Assembly: GCF_024679245.1 (NCBI RefSeq)
Contig: NC_090174.1
Location: 14,587,350 to 14,651,349 of the forward strand
Length of the DNA: 64,000 bases
Reading direction: 5' to 3'
Source: Pseudorasbora parva
Lineage: Eukaryota; Chordata; Actinopteri; Cypriniformes; Gobionidae
In this document: positions 1-49,300 of the stretch, one piece after another
Position numbering within the stretch: the stretch's first letter is position 1
Layout of the letters: the number at the start of each line of letters is the position of its first letter
Translations under genes and position numbers: made by a program
Notes under the pieces: generated by a model
Told to the model about the DNA's origin: nothing
The model's input: only the letters and a program-made list of their open reading frames with translations
Database searches by the model: none

Positions 1-779
1 AGTGGATACAGCCCAAACTGTCTGCAGGGTGCTAGAGCACACAGGGACCAGAGTTACACACTTTCAAAACTGAATTTATAACCAAAAAATAAAAAAGCGC
101 CTCTATTTTCGGGGGGGTTATTACAGCTCAAACAGCATACACATTATCATTTTTAGCAGTGGTAACTTCAAAGGGTTTCCTTTAAAATGATACCAACATA
201 GTGTATTTAGACCACTGTATGTAGGTATGAGGTGCTTTTCAGTTTGGGTAGGCCAAATCCAGGTGGAAATCTCGAAAAATGGCCCCAGAGCATAAGCACA
301 TTCAAGCCCAGAAATAATAAAGTTGCTGCTTAAAAAAAAAAAAAAGTGCTTGACTTGTCAGCTGTTTGTCCACTACAGGCAATATCACGAACACCTCTTC
401 AGCCCTCAAGCCTCAGGATTTCTGATGTCCTTTTACCATGAGCACTTCGCCCCGTTTTGTGCAAACTACAATTGATCGTCTGAATCGTGCTTCGGTTTGG
501 AACAACTGTCCCTGTCACTTCACTGGCTATTGTTAGACCTAAATATTACCCTTGGGATTCCTCTCATGCCTTACAGTGGCCTTTCTGCCAAATTAACCCT
601 TTGTGAGCAGCTACATAATACAAATCATCCAAAACCAATAAAGAATAAAGTGAAATGAGTTTAGCTTAAGTTCATAGACGTATATATTTTAATATTTTAC
701 TGGTCAATGAATGACTGGTCCCTATAGGCATGGATGATTATAAATAATCATATATTCTATATATTCTTTTATTTATATT

Positions 780-844
<65 letters not shown>

Positions 845-1822
845 TAAACATTTTTTTGAAAAATAAGTTACCTGGTTGCCTTAAAATTTTGGGTTCATTG
901 AAATTAAAATTTTGAGTTAATTAATTGAGTTGTAATGAATATTTTTTTGATATTCGACAACCTTTATTAAAATATTAAAAGATTCTGTAAGCACATTGGT
1001 AATTGTGTGTTTTATTTTTGATGACGCAGTGAAATATGCCAAATAGTGCTATTTTCATGATTTATCAAATTTTATGTGGTTCTGATACAATAATATTTTG
1101 AGTTTCTATTTATTAAACAAATTTCCTTCATTGTATCAACTCAAATTCTTAATTTCAATAAACTCAAAATTTTAAGGCAACCATGTTACTTATCTTTTAA
1201 GTTAAACCAACAAAAACAACAATTTTTTTTACAGTGTATAATGGAATGATTTCTAAAAGATCATGTGAAACTGAAAACTGCAGATCAAAGGAATAAATTA
1301 CTTTTTTTTTTTTTTTATTAAAACAGAACAGCGTTAATTTAAAATGTTTCACAATATTTGTTGTTACTGTATTTTTGATCAAATCAAATAAATGCAGCCT
1401 TGGTAAACATTTTAAAAACATTTCAAAAATGTTACTGCTCGCAAACCTATAAGCGGTAGTGTTTAAATATATTTAATTTTTAATAGCTGGTTGATCCTGA
1501 CTGTGTTCTTTGGATATTAATACTAAACTTACAGCTGTATGCAAAATAAAATCTTTTATTAGGCAACGGATATCACTGGTTTAGATTAAGCCATGATTAG
1601 GCCTTAGTTCAAGTATGAAATGTAAGTCGTTTTTATTAATGTTCCTTAGATAAAAAAAAAAATACTGGTTTGCATCTTAAGACAAAACAATGGCCCGACA
1701 TATTTTAAGATAGTTACTTTCAGTTAAAACAGCTCAAACATACATCTTAAGCTTTTGTTGTTAATAGGTATAGGTGTGAATATAATTTGCAACGTATAAA
1801 CAATGTTGTAAGACATACCACT
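1..1822. other. AT-rich flank downstream of ntrk2, no gene seen
   Basis: I see no convincing coding exon here. The stretch is AT-rich, with a GT/TA microsatellite near 781-838 and several poly-A/T runs. Short open frames have no recognisable domain. Part of it could still belong to an extended ntrk2 3' UTR. Confidence 0.5.
781..838. repeat. (GT)n(TA)n(CA)n microsatellite
   Basis: Alternating GT, then about 40 nt of TA, then CA. The whole run is nearly self-complementary and could extrude as a hairpin. Confidence 0.95.
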
Positions 1823-1828
1823 TTTATT
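1823..1828 (-). terminator. Candidate polyadenylation signal AATAAA for ntrk2
   Basis: The plus strand reads TTTATT, so the minus strand reads AATAAA. It is followed on the minus strand by a T/G-rich stretch. Other AATAAA hexamers exist between here and 8107, so use of this one is a guess. Confidence 0.2.
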
Positions 1829-3584
1829 AAATGCACAGTATTACAAGGAACATTTCCACTGACTGCAGAGAAGCTTCTCACAGGATGCACGAGCATAGAG
1901 TACTGACACCTAAAGCCATGAGAGATTGAGTCTGCCGGGAGCACGCGCTCACACACACACACACACAGACAAACACACATTCACTCACACACAACCATTG
2001 ATCCATCTTAACCAATCAAAGAAAAGGGGAACATAAATGTCTAATTTCCAGTTGCCTAAACAAGTGCATTTCATGAGGAAATGTCCAGATTTTATTCCAT
2101 CCCAAAACCAAAAAAAAAAAAAAAAGTCACAATGCACAAAGAAAAGAAAAAGTATTGATTTTCTTTTGATTTTGGGGTGACCAGGACATTTCCCAACAGT
2201 TTTAGTGGGATTCACCCAATGGAGCACAAAAAGTTTTTTTTTTTTTTATAGTTTTTTTATATATATATTTATAAATAATGCATAAACAGTGTTCCAGTAC
2301 TCAATCACAGTTCTTCTTTCATATACAATATTAAGAGTATTTCAGAAATCAAATAAGTATAGGGGTTCTCTTGGCTCTTTCCCCTGGATGTGAGTCAACC
2401 CTCAGTTTAACAAAAAAAGATCGCACTAAGCGTTGTCAACGTCAAATTGTCTACTACACAGGGGAGAAGGCTAGTCGATCAATTACAGATATTAAAAAAA
2501 ATCGTAATTTCATTATGAACGACCACAGGAAAAAGAAATAATACACTGTTACGAAAAATAAACTGTACACTCACATATTGCCAGAGGCCCATTAGATGTG
2601 TTTTCTTCTCTTTATAATGTCACACATTTGACATGATGCCTGTTTAAAACAGAATATATAGAGAGAACATACTATTTATATAGACATCTATTAGAACTGT
2701 ACAGAATGGATTATAAAGTACAGGCTGGCTATTAGAACAGACAAATCTGTATAGCAAAAAATGGAGAAAATGCCATGTTTGTTCAATAAAGTCCATGTAA
2801 AGTCAGTCTGCCACAACAGAAGAAAAATTGTTTAGCGTAACTGACCGAATACATTTCTTCAATATCTGTAACATTGGCAAATAATCCCCTTCATTGTAAA
2901 TAACCTTTCAGTGCATTATTTTTCCTTTTTTTCTTCTTCTTTTTTTTTGTTTTTTGTTTTTTTGCAGTGCTTACAATTGTAGGGTGAAACTACAAAAATA
3001 TGAGCAGTACATCTATAAAGAAAGTGCAAAGCTCTAAGAGGTCATAAGTCACTGCTCAAAAGATCGTGACCGTAATGACCGACACTTGACTCGATTGGAC
3101 ACTGTTCGACAACTCGTGATGTCGGCTGTTAAAAGCAGGTCCTGCCAATGGACTGTTTGGAAAGAATTTGACATCAGTGTACAAAGAATGATTGATCCTG
3201 CTCATGTATATTTACAGTCTAATTGCATATATACAGACGCTTTCAAAGCAACACCAGTACTTAACACCAGTATCTCCAGTACTTCAAACCCTGAAGAATC
3301 AGTCGGTTGGTGCAAAATATGTTGCCGGGGACCACGAGGAGACCCATCTGAACTGAAAAAAAAAAGAAAAAAAACTGCAGAGGGGGTCGAGTCGAGTACT
3401 GTAGCCCTGGAAATAGTCAACAGTAATGATAGGTTGAAGAAACTCGACGAGATGTAGTTTTGACCGGCCTGGTTTTACAGATACAACTGAATTGGATGTG
3501 TATTTTGTGGAATATTAAAGTAAGCCCTATGTACGAACAACAGTAATAGTGACGCTTGCCTTAGCAAACTCCACTATGGAAATG

Positions 3585-6386
3585 CAGTGCATTCAGAAAG
3601 TATTTAGATTCCTTCATTTTTATGTTATGTCACAGAAGTGAAAGCTCACTTTCAAACCAAGCAGCGAACCCGAAATTCCTATTGAAGTGACTGGATATAT
3701 CCTGCGAAAAATCACAGTGGTAAATTTTACCTAACCTTTAGACTAAAAGCTTTTTTTCTTTCGTCTGTCTACACTCCAGAATTTCCACATGGGCTGTGCG
3801 AAGTATGCGATTGCACAGGGCTTTTGTAATGACATGACCATCGAGAAAAGACCAACTGATCAACCTGATTCATATTCAAAACTGTAAACAAGTATGAAGG
3901 ATGAATATAGACCTGCCACCTGCTGGTTATTTCCTCTCATGAAGGCACAGAGCATGAGTACGAGTTATCTGTTAGCTGTTGTTCAGGCTCACCTTTTTGG
4001 CCCAAATGCAGAAGATGCACACGTTCAGCTTTCGTCGCCGCTAATTCAGTTTGGTGTGTCATGGGCCTAACTCTTACTGGGCCTCTCAAATGTATTAAAA
4101 ATTAAGCTTGCATCCCATTTCTCTGGATCATCTTTGAGATTCATCTACACTTTGATTGGCGTACACCTGTGGAAAATTCGATTGATTGGACAGGAGTTGG
4201 AAATGCATACACCTGTCTATTTAAGGTCTAACCAACCGATATATATTCATATCGGCGTAAAAACCGAGCCGTGAGGAGCCAAGAAACTGCCTGCAGAGCT
4301 CAGAGAGAGGAATGTAGATCTGGGAAAGTCTACAGAATTCCTGTTGTATTGAAGGTCCTCCAAAGCACACCTCTATAACTTCTAAACGCAAGACGCATGC
4401 TTTTTACTCTACGACTGAGAAACAAGATTCTCGGGTCTGATGAACCGGAGCATGACATGTTGAGGAAACAAGCACCACTCATCACCTATGCAATATTGTC
4501 TCAGTGGTGAAACAGTGGGGGTGTTTTTCGGAGGCAGGGACCAATAATCTCAGTGTAGAAGGATATAATATAGATATATCCTTAAAGGGGGGTGAAATGC
4601 TGTTTCATGCATACTGAGCTTTTTTCTGTTAAAGACTTGGATTCCCATCCTAAACATAGCCAAAGTTTCAAAAACTAAGTTGGACGTTTGATGAACTATT
4701 TCTGTGTCAAAAATACTCCTTCCGGTTTCTCACAAGTTTCAGAGTTTTTTTTCCGAGTATGGCTCGGCTTGACGTCAACAGGCCGGAATGTCCTTGTATG
4801 GGCCGTACGGGCTCTTCTCCTGGAAGGGTGTGCGCGAGCGACCAGAGCAAGAGAGCAAACGCACGCCCATAAACACGGACTCCTCTCAAGGTGCAGATCT
4901 ACTCGCCCGTGCAACACTTCTGTCGCATCGCGCTCCACTTTATTCCTATGGGTGACGTCAACCGACTTTTACGCGCCCGCACAGCATTCCGGGAAGGCAG
5001 CGCTGCATTTAAACCGATTTTTACGCACAAATGTCGCGTCGCAAAAGTGGATCTCCACGGTCACTGCTGTCAGGACTTCACAAAATCAACAATGTTACCA
5101 AAGAATTGTGTTTTTGACGGAGCGGTCCCAGCGATAAAGTTTCACGGTCCTGCTTTGGAAGCGGGTGGTGAGTAAAACTGCTTCAAATGTCTGTTGTTGG
5201 CTATCGTCGCGTAAGTAAACATCAGTAAACAACGCGATCGTGTATAGTTAATTTATCAATGGAGGATGCGATGTATGGTGTGTGTTTAAATACATTTGTT
5301 TAGCTGACCAATATAGGTGTCAGTTTGCTTATTGTAAAACCACCCAAACATAAACCTAGCGTTCTCACAAAGCGTGCTTCTTCATTGAAATGTGCTACTC
5401 CATTGTTTTTCTATACACTAGTCTGACGTGCAAAACTGTTTTGCTTGCTACTGCTAAGGTTTAGTCGCATACAATAGTCCATAAACCGAATCATGTCCTC
5501 ATAAACTGCGAGTAAAGACACACAAATGTTGACAGGCCACTAAATACAGAACATACCACAGAGACGGACGTCCTGCTGTTGCTGTTTCTCCTGTTCAATT
5601 TATTTCATCCTCCGCATCTGATTCTGGATCATATATGTATTAGCTGAATCTGATTGATAGCCATGGTTTATTAGGGTAACGTTTTCTTTTCCACGCTTGA
5701 GGACGTCGCAGCTTTCAGACGCTCTCAATGCAACAGCTGTGCGTGCTCGTCATTCTTTAGCTCGGCCTAAGCTTTTTTCCGGAAAGACTCTGTACAGCCT
5801 ATCTTTCTTTTATAAATATAATAAAACTAAAGACATTTCTGAGATATAAAGGATGCAATACTACTCTATAGGTACTCAAGATTGACATGAGATTGACTGA
5901 AATTGAGTGTTTCACCCCCCCTTAAACAAAAACAGCACAGAACTCTCAAGATCTCAAGACTAGTCCAAAGGTTCACCTCCAAACTGGACAATGACCCTAA
6001 GCACAAAGACAAGACAACACAAGTGTGGCTTAGGGACAACTCTGAACGTTTCTCGAGTGACGCAGCCAGAGCTTGAAATCGAACCCAATGCATCAAACGT
6101 CTCTGGAGAGACCCAAAAATCTCTGTCCACCAACAGTCCCCATCCAACCTGACAGAGCTTGAAAGAATGGCCAGGAGCGCAAAGACTTGAGGATGTAATC
6201 GCTGACGAAGGTGATTCAGCCAAGTACTGAGTTAAGGGTCTGAATACTTAAATCATTGTGATTGTGATATTTCAGCTTTGTCTTTTTAATAAACTTATCA
6301 CAGATTGTTTTTTTTCTTTGTCATTATTGGGTTAGAAGTATCGCCTGAAATAAAAATGAGTTTCTAAATACTTTCCAAAAGCATTG
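3585..6386 (+). mobile_element. Degenerate Tc1-like transposon with nested insertions
   Basis: The left end (3585 on) and the reverse complement of the right end (up to 6386) share an imperfect terminal inverted repeat, including the block GAAAGTATTTAGA. Between about 4085 and 4560, and again at 5930-6235, the sequence resembles the 5' and 3' parts of a Tc1 transposase unit. The latter includes a reading like QDNDPKHK followed by VWLRDNS and LWRDPK, typical of the C-terminal half of Tc1 transposases, but it is broken by stops. A TTAA-flanked MITE (4582-5925) splits it. It lies in the probable ntrk2 3' UTR or flank and is not functional. Confidence 0.65.
4582..5925. mobile_element. TTAA-target MITE nested in the Tc1 element
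   Basis: It is bounded by TTAA on both sides. Termini AGGGGGGTGAAA and the complement of TTTCACCCCCCC form an inverted repeat. TTAA target duplications are typical of the piggyBac and Kolobok superfamilies; no transposase is visible, so the copy is non-autonomous. It carries two perfect CRE octamers (4770-4777 and 4953-4960). Length is about 1.34 kb. Confidence 0.7.
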
Positions 6387-6835
6387 TATAATGTCATATG
6401 ATAATGACAAATTTCGTTTTCATTCAGTCCTCCTCTGGTAACTTCTTTAGTGGGGTTGAAACACAAGTTGAATCGGGACGGTCCCTTCATAGGGTCTTCC
6501 TGTCGTGACCTCAGGGACAGTACGACTTGTGCCATTTTCACGTGAACATTCACTTCACAGTGCCCACCAAGCCCATCGCTTTGAAACGGCCCACAATACA
6601 TCGAAAACAAATCGATCATAGATTATCACATACACATATTATTTAGCAGTTATTTCGCAGTTGTTACATAAACATAGTAATGAATAATCAGAGAGCAAAT
6701 AAAATCCAGCTGTTCAGGCAGGTTTGTTGCATTATGGACAACATCTATGGTTAGTTCTCCCCAGGAACAGTTAAGAGAAAAATCTTCAGTCTTTGCAAAG
6801 GCAAGGTCCATCAGATTGCAACATAGCGATGATTA

Positions 6836-7181
6836 AGGGCGCCTACACACTAGTTTATGCTATGTCAGAGAACGCTGGGAATTTGATGCTCCGTTATGGG
6901 ACCAAAAGTGGAGAGGATTTGGAATCTGGCTGCAATGCGCTCTGATGTCGGCATCCGTAGAGAATCTCCAATGAGAATCTCAGGGAGGCGGGTCCAGTTG
7001 TGCTTTCAGAAATCCGATTGGCCAATCTTTGGCCAAAAATCGAATCTTTCCATCCATCCATTCTCCGAGACCGCTTGTCCGATGTAGGAGGAGCCTATTC
7101 CAGCATATTAGGCCAAAGTTAGGGAAATACCTTGGATGGATGTCCAGTCCATCAGATCATTATCTAGTGTGTAAGCACCCT
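6836..7181. mobile_element. Short MITE with terminal inverted repeats
   Basis: The left end AGGGCGCCTACACACTAG and the complement of the right end AGGGTGCTTACACACTAG match at 16 of 18 positions. The interior includes an unrelated-looking fragment (about 7047-7140, beginning with a CCAT-rich stretch) that resembles a common fish SINE or LINE tail. No coding capacity. Confidence 0.6.
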
Positions 7182-8107
7182 AAGGTTTAAAAAAAGACTG
7201 TTACCACTCACTGAAACAAGAACAGCATCTCTCCCATTGTTCTTCAAACCACAGTTCGAGAGATAAGTGCCCTTTAGCGCATATGGCCAGGTAGCCAAAG
7301 TGAGGAAATACTTCAGTGCCACTGCTGGTGACTTTGCCTCTGTGCTCACTCCAAACACTCTGTGTCCAACCTCAAGCCTCTTCTGTAGGAAAAAAAAAAT
7401 TGGAGGCGTCTTTGTCGCTGTGCTTCTATTACAAAGTTCGCACTGAGTTAGATGGGGTGCACTGAGATGTCCAAAAACGCCTTTCGTCAACCTCATTATT
7501 AGACATCAAAACTTGGCACAGAATAGTCTAAAATTAGATTTAAAAAAATCTAAATGAAACATGAACGGCAGTTCCATGATTGTTACTCAGTAATTTGCGG
7601 TATGAATAGTATTGCGATCTGCCAGAATGTCGCCAGGGCGTCATCAGCGTTGTGCTAATGACTGGGTCCTCATCAAGTCCAAATTGTGTCCACCTCGATA
7701 AACAAATGGTGACAGACATACAAGTGTAAACTTTCCCAAACCGAGTTACCTTTTTCAAAAAGGTTCTTAAACAAAAGGTCTACATTGTCTCTGACGCATA
7801 TTTACAACAATCAGATGTTTCCGTCTGTAGACCACTTGGGGTTTTTAGAAAACACAATGATGCATTACAGATATGGACATGTCCAGACGTGGAAAAACTC
7901 AAAGCAATGCACACAGTCAACTTTAAGGCCTTTAGTCTATGTGGTGAGAAGGCTGAAGCACAAGCCATTTTTATGAACACACACATACACACACGCACAC
8001 GCACTATATTCAATCATTCCAATTATTTTCCATCCCTTATTCTTTTTATACTATGCATTCACACACTCTTTCTTACTAACAATTACACACCCATACTGGC
8101 AAACGGA

Positions 8108-43916
<35,809 letters not shown>

Positions 43917-45599
43917 TCACTGTTGTGTAATGTCTTATAGTATTTTCAGCAATTCCGAGATGAGACGCCGCTGCTGTGGGATGCGCAAAGACGTTGTGCG
44001 CGACGCGAGACTGTCATGGAGTGGCCTTTTCTGGTCTCCGCAGAAAGGTGATAACGCAACGGGAAAATGTTCGCGTGCCAATATGTTGCGCTATCCGGTC
44101 TTCGCTTCTTCCAGACGCGGTGGTAAAACGTGTGGCCGCAGGCTGTGTGTCTACGGGCTGCGGTGGTGACGCTGACGTCTCACATCCAGCGCTGAGGAAG
44201 AAAACAAGCGAGACAGTGTGCGTGTGCGCGCGCGTGTGAAGAGGCAGCAGCGCGTACCTGCAAGCGCCTATTGATTACCGACCGCATCTCCCTCAGCCAT
44301 CGCTGTAATTACATGTGGAGGGGGACGTTAAAGATGCTCTCAGCGATGCCATATCGGCTATAATTGATCACCTATGTTGTCAATTGGGCTATCTTGGGGA
44401 AACTGACAGGGACGAGGGGATTTGGTATAGGATGTCAAAATATAGCCTAGCTATAATTATTTTTATATCGAGTCATTTGGGAAATTATTTGATTGTTTTC
44501 ATTTTTTTCCCATCTGTTTAACAGTTCAATGTGAGCTGGCTGTGTTGCTTTTCCATCACGCTCTTTTTAGCAATACCACAACTTCATGAATAGCCATTAC
44601 TGGAGAGTGACGTGCTGTTTGACGCACAAGATGGGCTGCATCTAGAAAAATAATTACTAAACAAAAATGCCAGGATGTTTTTTTTTCCTACTGATGTCAG
44701 TCTCGCATTCCAATCGCATGCAGTGTAGACTATGGCAAGGAGACGAAATTATACTAATAATATAAATAATATTACTTCGGGGTGTTAATCAATTGATCAA
44801 TTTATGTGAACTGAAGCGATGGATCCGGGAAATGCGCCTTTTAATATCACATTCGACAGCAATGCTTGCATTTCAACGTGCGCGTTCATCTTTGGTGAGA
44901 AGTTAGCCCATCTGTAGCCTACCAGATTCCACAAGTTATATAAATATTTTGAGTTCATTTCAGTAGAAGTAGGCTAGACTGAGGGCCCTTGGTTTAGGAA
45001 AATACTAGAGCCAAAAGATGAAGTGAAAGGTGACAGACTGTTATATTTTTACCAGGAGAGGGCGACAAAGGCATAAAGCAAAACGGTATTTTTTTTTTTT
45101 TTTTTTTGTATCACGGTCAATGTGAGCTGCAATCACAGAATTAATTATTTGATTTTTCCCTTTACACAAATGATTACATTCCGGCCATCATTTTGGTCGT
45201 TAAAAAGAGTCAACGTTAACGTTACTAGATTTTGTCGGTCCAGTTTTGAAGCCTATTGTTTTTCATAATACATAGTGAACCAAACCACTTAATGAGAGGC
45301 TGCAGCTTGACCAACAAATAATTTGCGAGTACAAAAAAATTAATAAAAAATCTTTGTATTTATACAAATATATTAAACGCAAGATAAAGACAGGACGGTG
45401 CTTCTCAGTTGCTATGACGATAACCTGCAATGAAGAATGCTAAAAGGCGGGGCAATAATACAAGACTGACAGCCTAGTTACCCAATTAGATTCTTAGTCT
45501 TTATGTTGACAGTCTTTGTAACCAATACAACTGCGCGTTTGAGTTATGGTATAGCCAATCACGAAGCTAAAAAAAAACGCACGTAAACCTAACCTACAA
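43917..45599. promoter_or_regulatory. Shared upstream region between divergent ntrk2 and hnrnpk
   Basis: The segment 43930-44250 is CpG-rich and should hold the ntrk2 5' UTR and promoter. It includes a TGACGTC half-CRE at about 44172. Nearer hnrnpk there are CCAAT motifs at about 45510 and 45554. I see no TATA box in a convincing position and no coding exon. Confidence 0.45.
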
Positions 45600-45668
45600 T
45601 GAAATCAAGGTAGAAAGGCGCAGAAATTTCGGACGAAAATTGGTGTGACGGAAAAGGGCTGCCTGCAG
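45600..45668 (+). other. hnrnpk: Probable hnrnpk noncoding first exon
   Basis: It lies downstream of the CCAAT boxes. The sequence to GCCTGCAG is followed by GTTTGT, a usable donor. Vertebrate HNRNPK starts with a short noncoding exon. The exact start and donor are guesses. Confidence 0.25.
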
Positions 45669-46314
45669 GTTTGTTAAACATTTTGAACCATATAACAACA
45701 AAGGCACTCCGTTGAAGATGTTACTGTTATTTCCGGGAATAATAAACAACATAAATATTGAGCGTTGACTATTATATACGTCGCCGTGTTGTAAATTAGC
45801 TTGCTAGCTTGCTAAGATAAGCATTTCTCAAAATGGAGAGTTTCCTGCTGGTCGGATGGAACAGTCATCGGACATTAACGCTAATTCCTACTGCTAACTG
45901 TTATCCAACCAAAGCACGCTGAAACAAAAGGTTTATAAATAAGAAAAGTAAACGGGACTGACCAAATCCCGTGTTGTCATTTTTGCAAGCCATTTTGTGT
46001 CCATATATCGTAAGAACAAAATAGGACATTTATTTACAAATTTTGACAGATTTTCTTGATTAAGTCCGCTAAATTTGCATGTATTTTTCTCGTGAAGTTA
46101 AGTAAATGCAGCTGTGTTGTCAATTAACGAAGGCATGTACTGATATGGTTACTGTAACTGTAAGGCTAGTAGGCTAAATGCTAACGTTATTTGCGCACCA
46201 TTTTGAAGCACCGGGGGCCCTTGACACAGCCCTAGATAAGTCATTATAACCAATGTGAATGTTAGTTAACGCTTAACGGTATATCCTATGCGATATATTT
46301 CTTTCTTTTTTTGG

Positions 46315-46397
<83 letters not shown>

Positions 46398-49300
46398 GCA
46401 TTTAAACTTGTAATTGTTAAATTCATGTATTTAAACTTGTAATTGTTAAATTCATGTATTGCGTTCTTTCTTGTATACCTTGTTGTTTGAAATTTTCGTT
46501 TAAAGTAACCGTTTGCGTAACATGTCTGATAAGATACAATCTTTGTATTTTATCAGACAAGAAAAGTACCATGCTATATGACCATTTTTATAGACATACA
46601 CCATGGTAAGTCCATGGTAGTCTTTAAATGATCATGTTAATCAGGGGCCCCCAATCTCGGCCTTGGAAGGTCACTGTCCTGCACAGTTTAGCTTCAACCC
46701 CAATCAAACACACCTGAAACAGCTAATCAATGCCCATTGATTTCAAGTGTGTTTGATTGGGGTTTGAGCTAAACTCTGCAGGGGAGGACAGTGCCCTCCA
46801 GGACAGAGATTGGGGACCGCTGATGTAAATACTATTGTGCATGAAAAGGGTTATTTTAAGTACCCTAGTATTGTCATCTATTGCTATCCCTATCCCATGG
46901 TACAGACATGGGACTCTCTAGGATAAAACTGTAGGACAGGACTTGATTTTATTAATCTTTAAATGGTTGGATTGTGAAAAGTTGTCTCTATATCAGAGGT
47001 TTTCAGCTGCTTAGCCGCTGGTTTATTCTGTGAAATAATGGTCTTGTATACAAATAACAAATGAAACTAACCATGTTATCGTATAGTTAGGATGAAATAA
47101 TAAGCAGGCTTATCTTCTGCAATACAGGAGAAAACACTTCCTTTATTGTATGTTGTTGTCCAGTCAAACTCTCCAGTATTGTAGCATGAATTCATAATTG
47201 TTTTCCTGTGAAGTCTAGATCATATTACTAATTTTGCATATTGTTGGGCCTATGTAGTTCTTCATATAATCAATACAGTTAATTTCTTGAAGTGTAAGAA
47301 CTTGCTTTATTTTGAACGGTTATGATTGATCACCCACACATGGGCTTAGAAATATAAAGCCTTGTTGACATCAGCTGAAAGTCATTTCAGATATGGAGTA
47401 AGCTATTACATTTTAATGAACAATTTTGTATTTATGTACCTCTGAATTGATGAATTTCTGTATTAAGTATTAGGGATGCACTGATATGAAAATGTTGGCT
47501 GATACCATGCCACTTACAAATACAGTAGTCTAGTTTGAACCAGAGCAATCTACAGTAACTTTGTTTTAAAATTAATTTTACACTCCTATGGCCAACTTTG
47601 TTTAAAGAAATAAAAAGTCTTTGGACAACATTACTTGGATAATAAAGAATTAAAATGCATGTCCCATAATTAAAATGGAATAGCCTATGCCAGTCAATAA
47701 TACAATTATTTTAATGGAATTGTATTGTTGATTAAAATAATAAGAGAAATAAAATGCTAGTTATTATTAATAGTGCATGAGTGTTTTTGAAAAGGAAACA
47801 TCTAAAATAATATTAGCTGATGTTTCATTTTCAATTACAGCACTTAGCTGCTTTTTGCTGAAACCGAGGAGATGAATGAACGCTAGTGAACTAAAGCAAT
47901 TTGTTAGCAGGTTAATTATAGGGATGCACCGGTTGACCGGCCCAAAATCGGAACCGGCCGGTTTTTGCTTCTGGCGCGCGACCGGCAACCGGACGTTTTT
48001 TTTTTTCTTTCCGCCGATTTTTACGGAAGGGCGCCCGCTTGCGCAATCCACATACGCTTATATTACAATCATTCGCGATCGCGAACGTCACTTGTGTGGA
48101 AGTATTTTGCAATATGCGAGCAGGACTGGAAATGCAGAGCTACTGTCTGAAGTACAGATACCAAGAAGCAAACAGCCGTTGGTGTACGGGCACACAAATA
48201 CGGTAAGAGCCGCTTTCCTGCACTCGCTGAAGTTGCGCGAGCTCCTCTCTGCGCCGTGCACAAGCGTAGATAGTGAGCACTTATTCAGCTCAGCTTCTCA
48301 CGTGTTGGAAGAGAAACGAAACAGACTAACTTGTGAGAGCCGAAATGCTTCTGCTTGTAAAAAAGAACATCCATGCACTTGAAGTGAAATAGGCCTACTA
48401 TCAGTTAAGGATGATCATTTTTATTTTATTTTTTATTTTACCTTAACTTAATTACATTGAATTAATTTGCTGTAGCATCTTTGTTTTCTTTGTTTTTTCG
48501 TTGCACTAAACATTATTTGATTTAACATTTTTGGAACAATGTATTTATAAACTTTTTTTAATTATTTAATTTCATTATTTATTTTAATTTAACTGGTAAA
48601 GACTTTTTTTTTCTTTCTTTAAACTGAATTTAAAAACAAATGCTGATTTAAGTTAATTCTTTGTTTGGATTGTTCAATGTGTGTTGATTGTGTTGTTTGG
48701 ATTGCAGAATATGCATACGTTAAAGTTAATAGGTAATGTTAATTTTTAAATAGGTTCAACCTAATTTAATTTCCTATTAATTTCAGATTGCAAACTTGTT
48801 TTCATTGGCCAAAAGCCAAATTGGCCTATTAAATACCAAATGAACATCTTGTTCATGTATACTTTCTTTCTTTATTGTTTGTTGCTTAAAATAAAATAAA
48901 ATCGGAAATCGGTATCGGAATCGGCCACTTTGCTTGAAAAAAATCGGTATCGGAATCGGCCATGTAAAATCATGATCGGTGCATCCCTAGTTAATTAATC
49001 ATACAACATAAATATATTAACTTTTTTCTGCACAAAATGACACCAATGTCAACTAAGTTGCGTGCTAGTCAGAATGTGTAACTCCTGTTGTGGATGCAGT
49101 CTCTGTCCATAACAACATGACAAAACATGGCAACAAAGCCTTTTTTTATTACAATAGTGTTTTTTAAATAATTATGTAAAATGACAGTCCCAATCAAAGT
49201 TATTAATGTTGTGCACTGCTGTTTTAGCTACATGCGCTGAAACTAAAGATGATTACCGGTAAACAGAAGTTTTTTGTATTACCGTGTTAATTAACTTGAC

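Larger units (their letters stand above)
1823..8107 (-). other. ntrk2: Probable ntrk2 3' UTR and downstream region, with transposon insertions
   Basis: This follows the ntrk2 stop codon on the minus strand. The segments 2230-3580 and 7180-8107 look unique and UTR-like on that strand (AU-rich, with scattered short AT repeats) and carry no open frame of note. Between them lie a Tc1 element (3585-6386) and a small inverted-repeat element (6836-7181). The last exon of mammalian NTRK2 also has a several-kilobase 3' UTR, so the length is plausible. The true end of the transcript is inferred. Confidence 0.4.

Noticed and set aside
3086..3457. A 123-residue plus-strand frame
   Set aside because: No homology recognised, low-complexity lysine runs, and it lies antisense to the probable ntrk2 3' UTR.
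4688..5175. Open frames of 149 and 94 residues near 4.7-5.2 kb
   Set aside because: They lie wholly inside the TTAA MITE, have no domain, and overlap in several frames.
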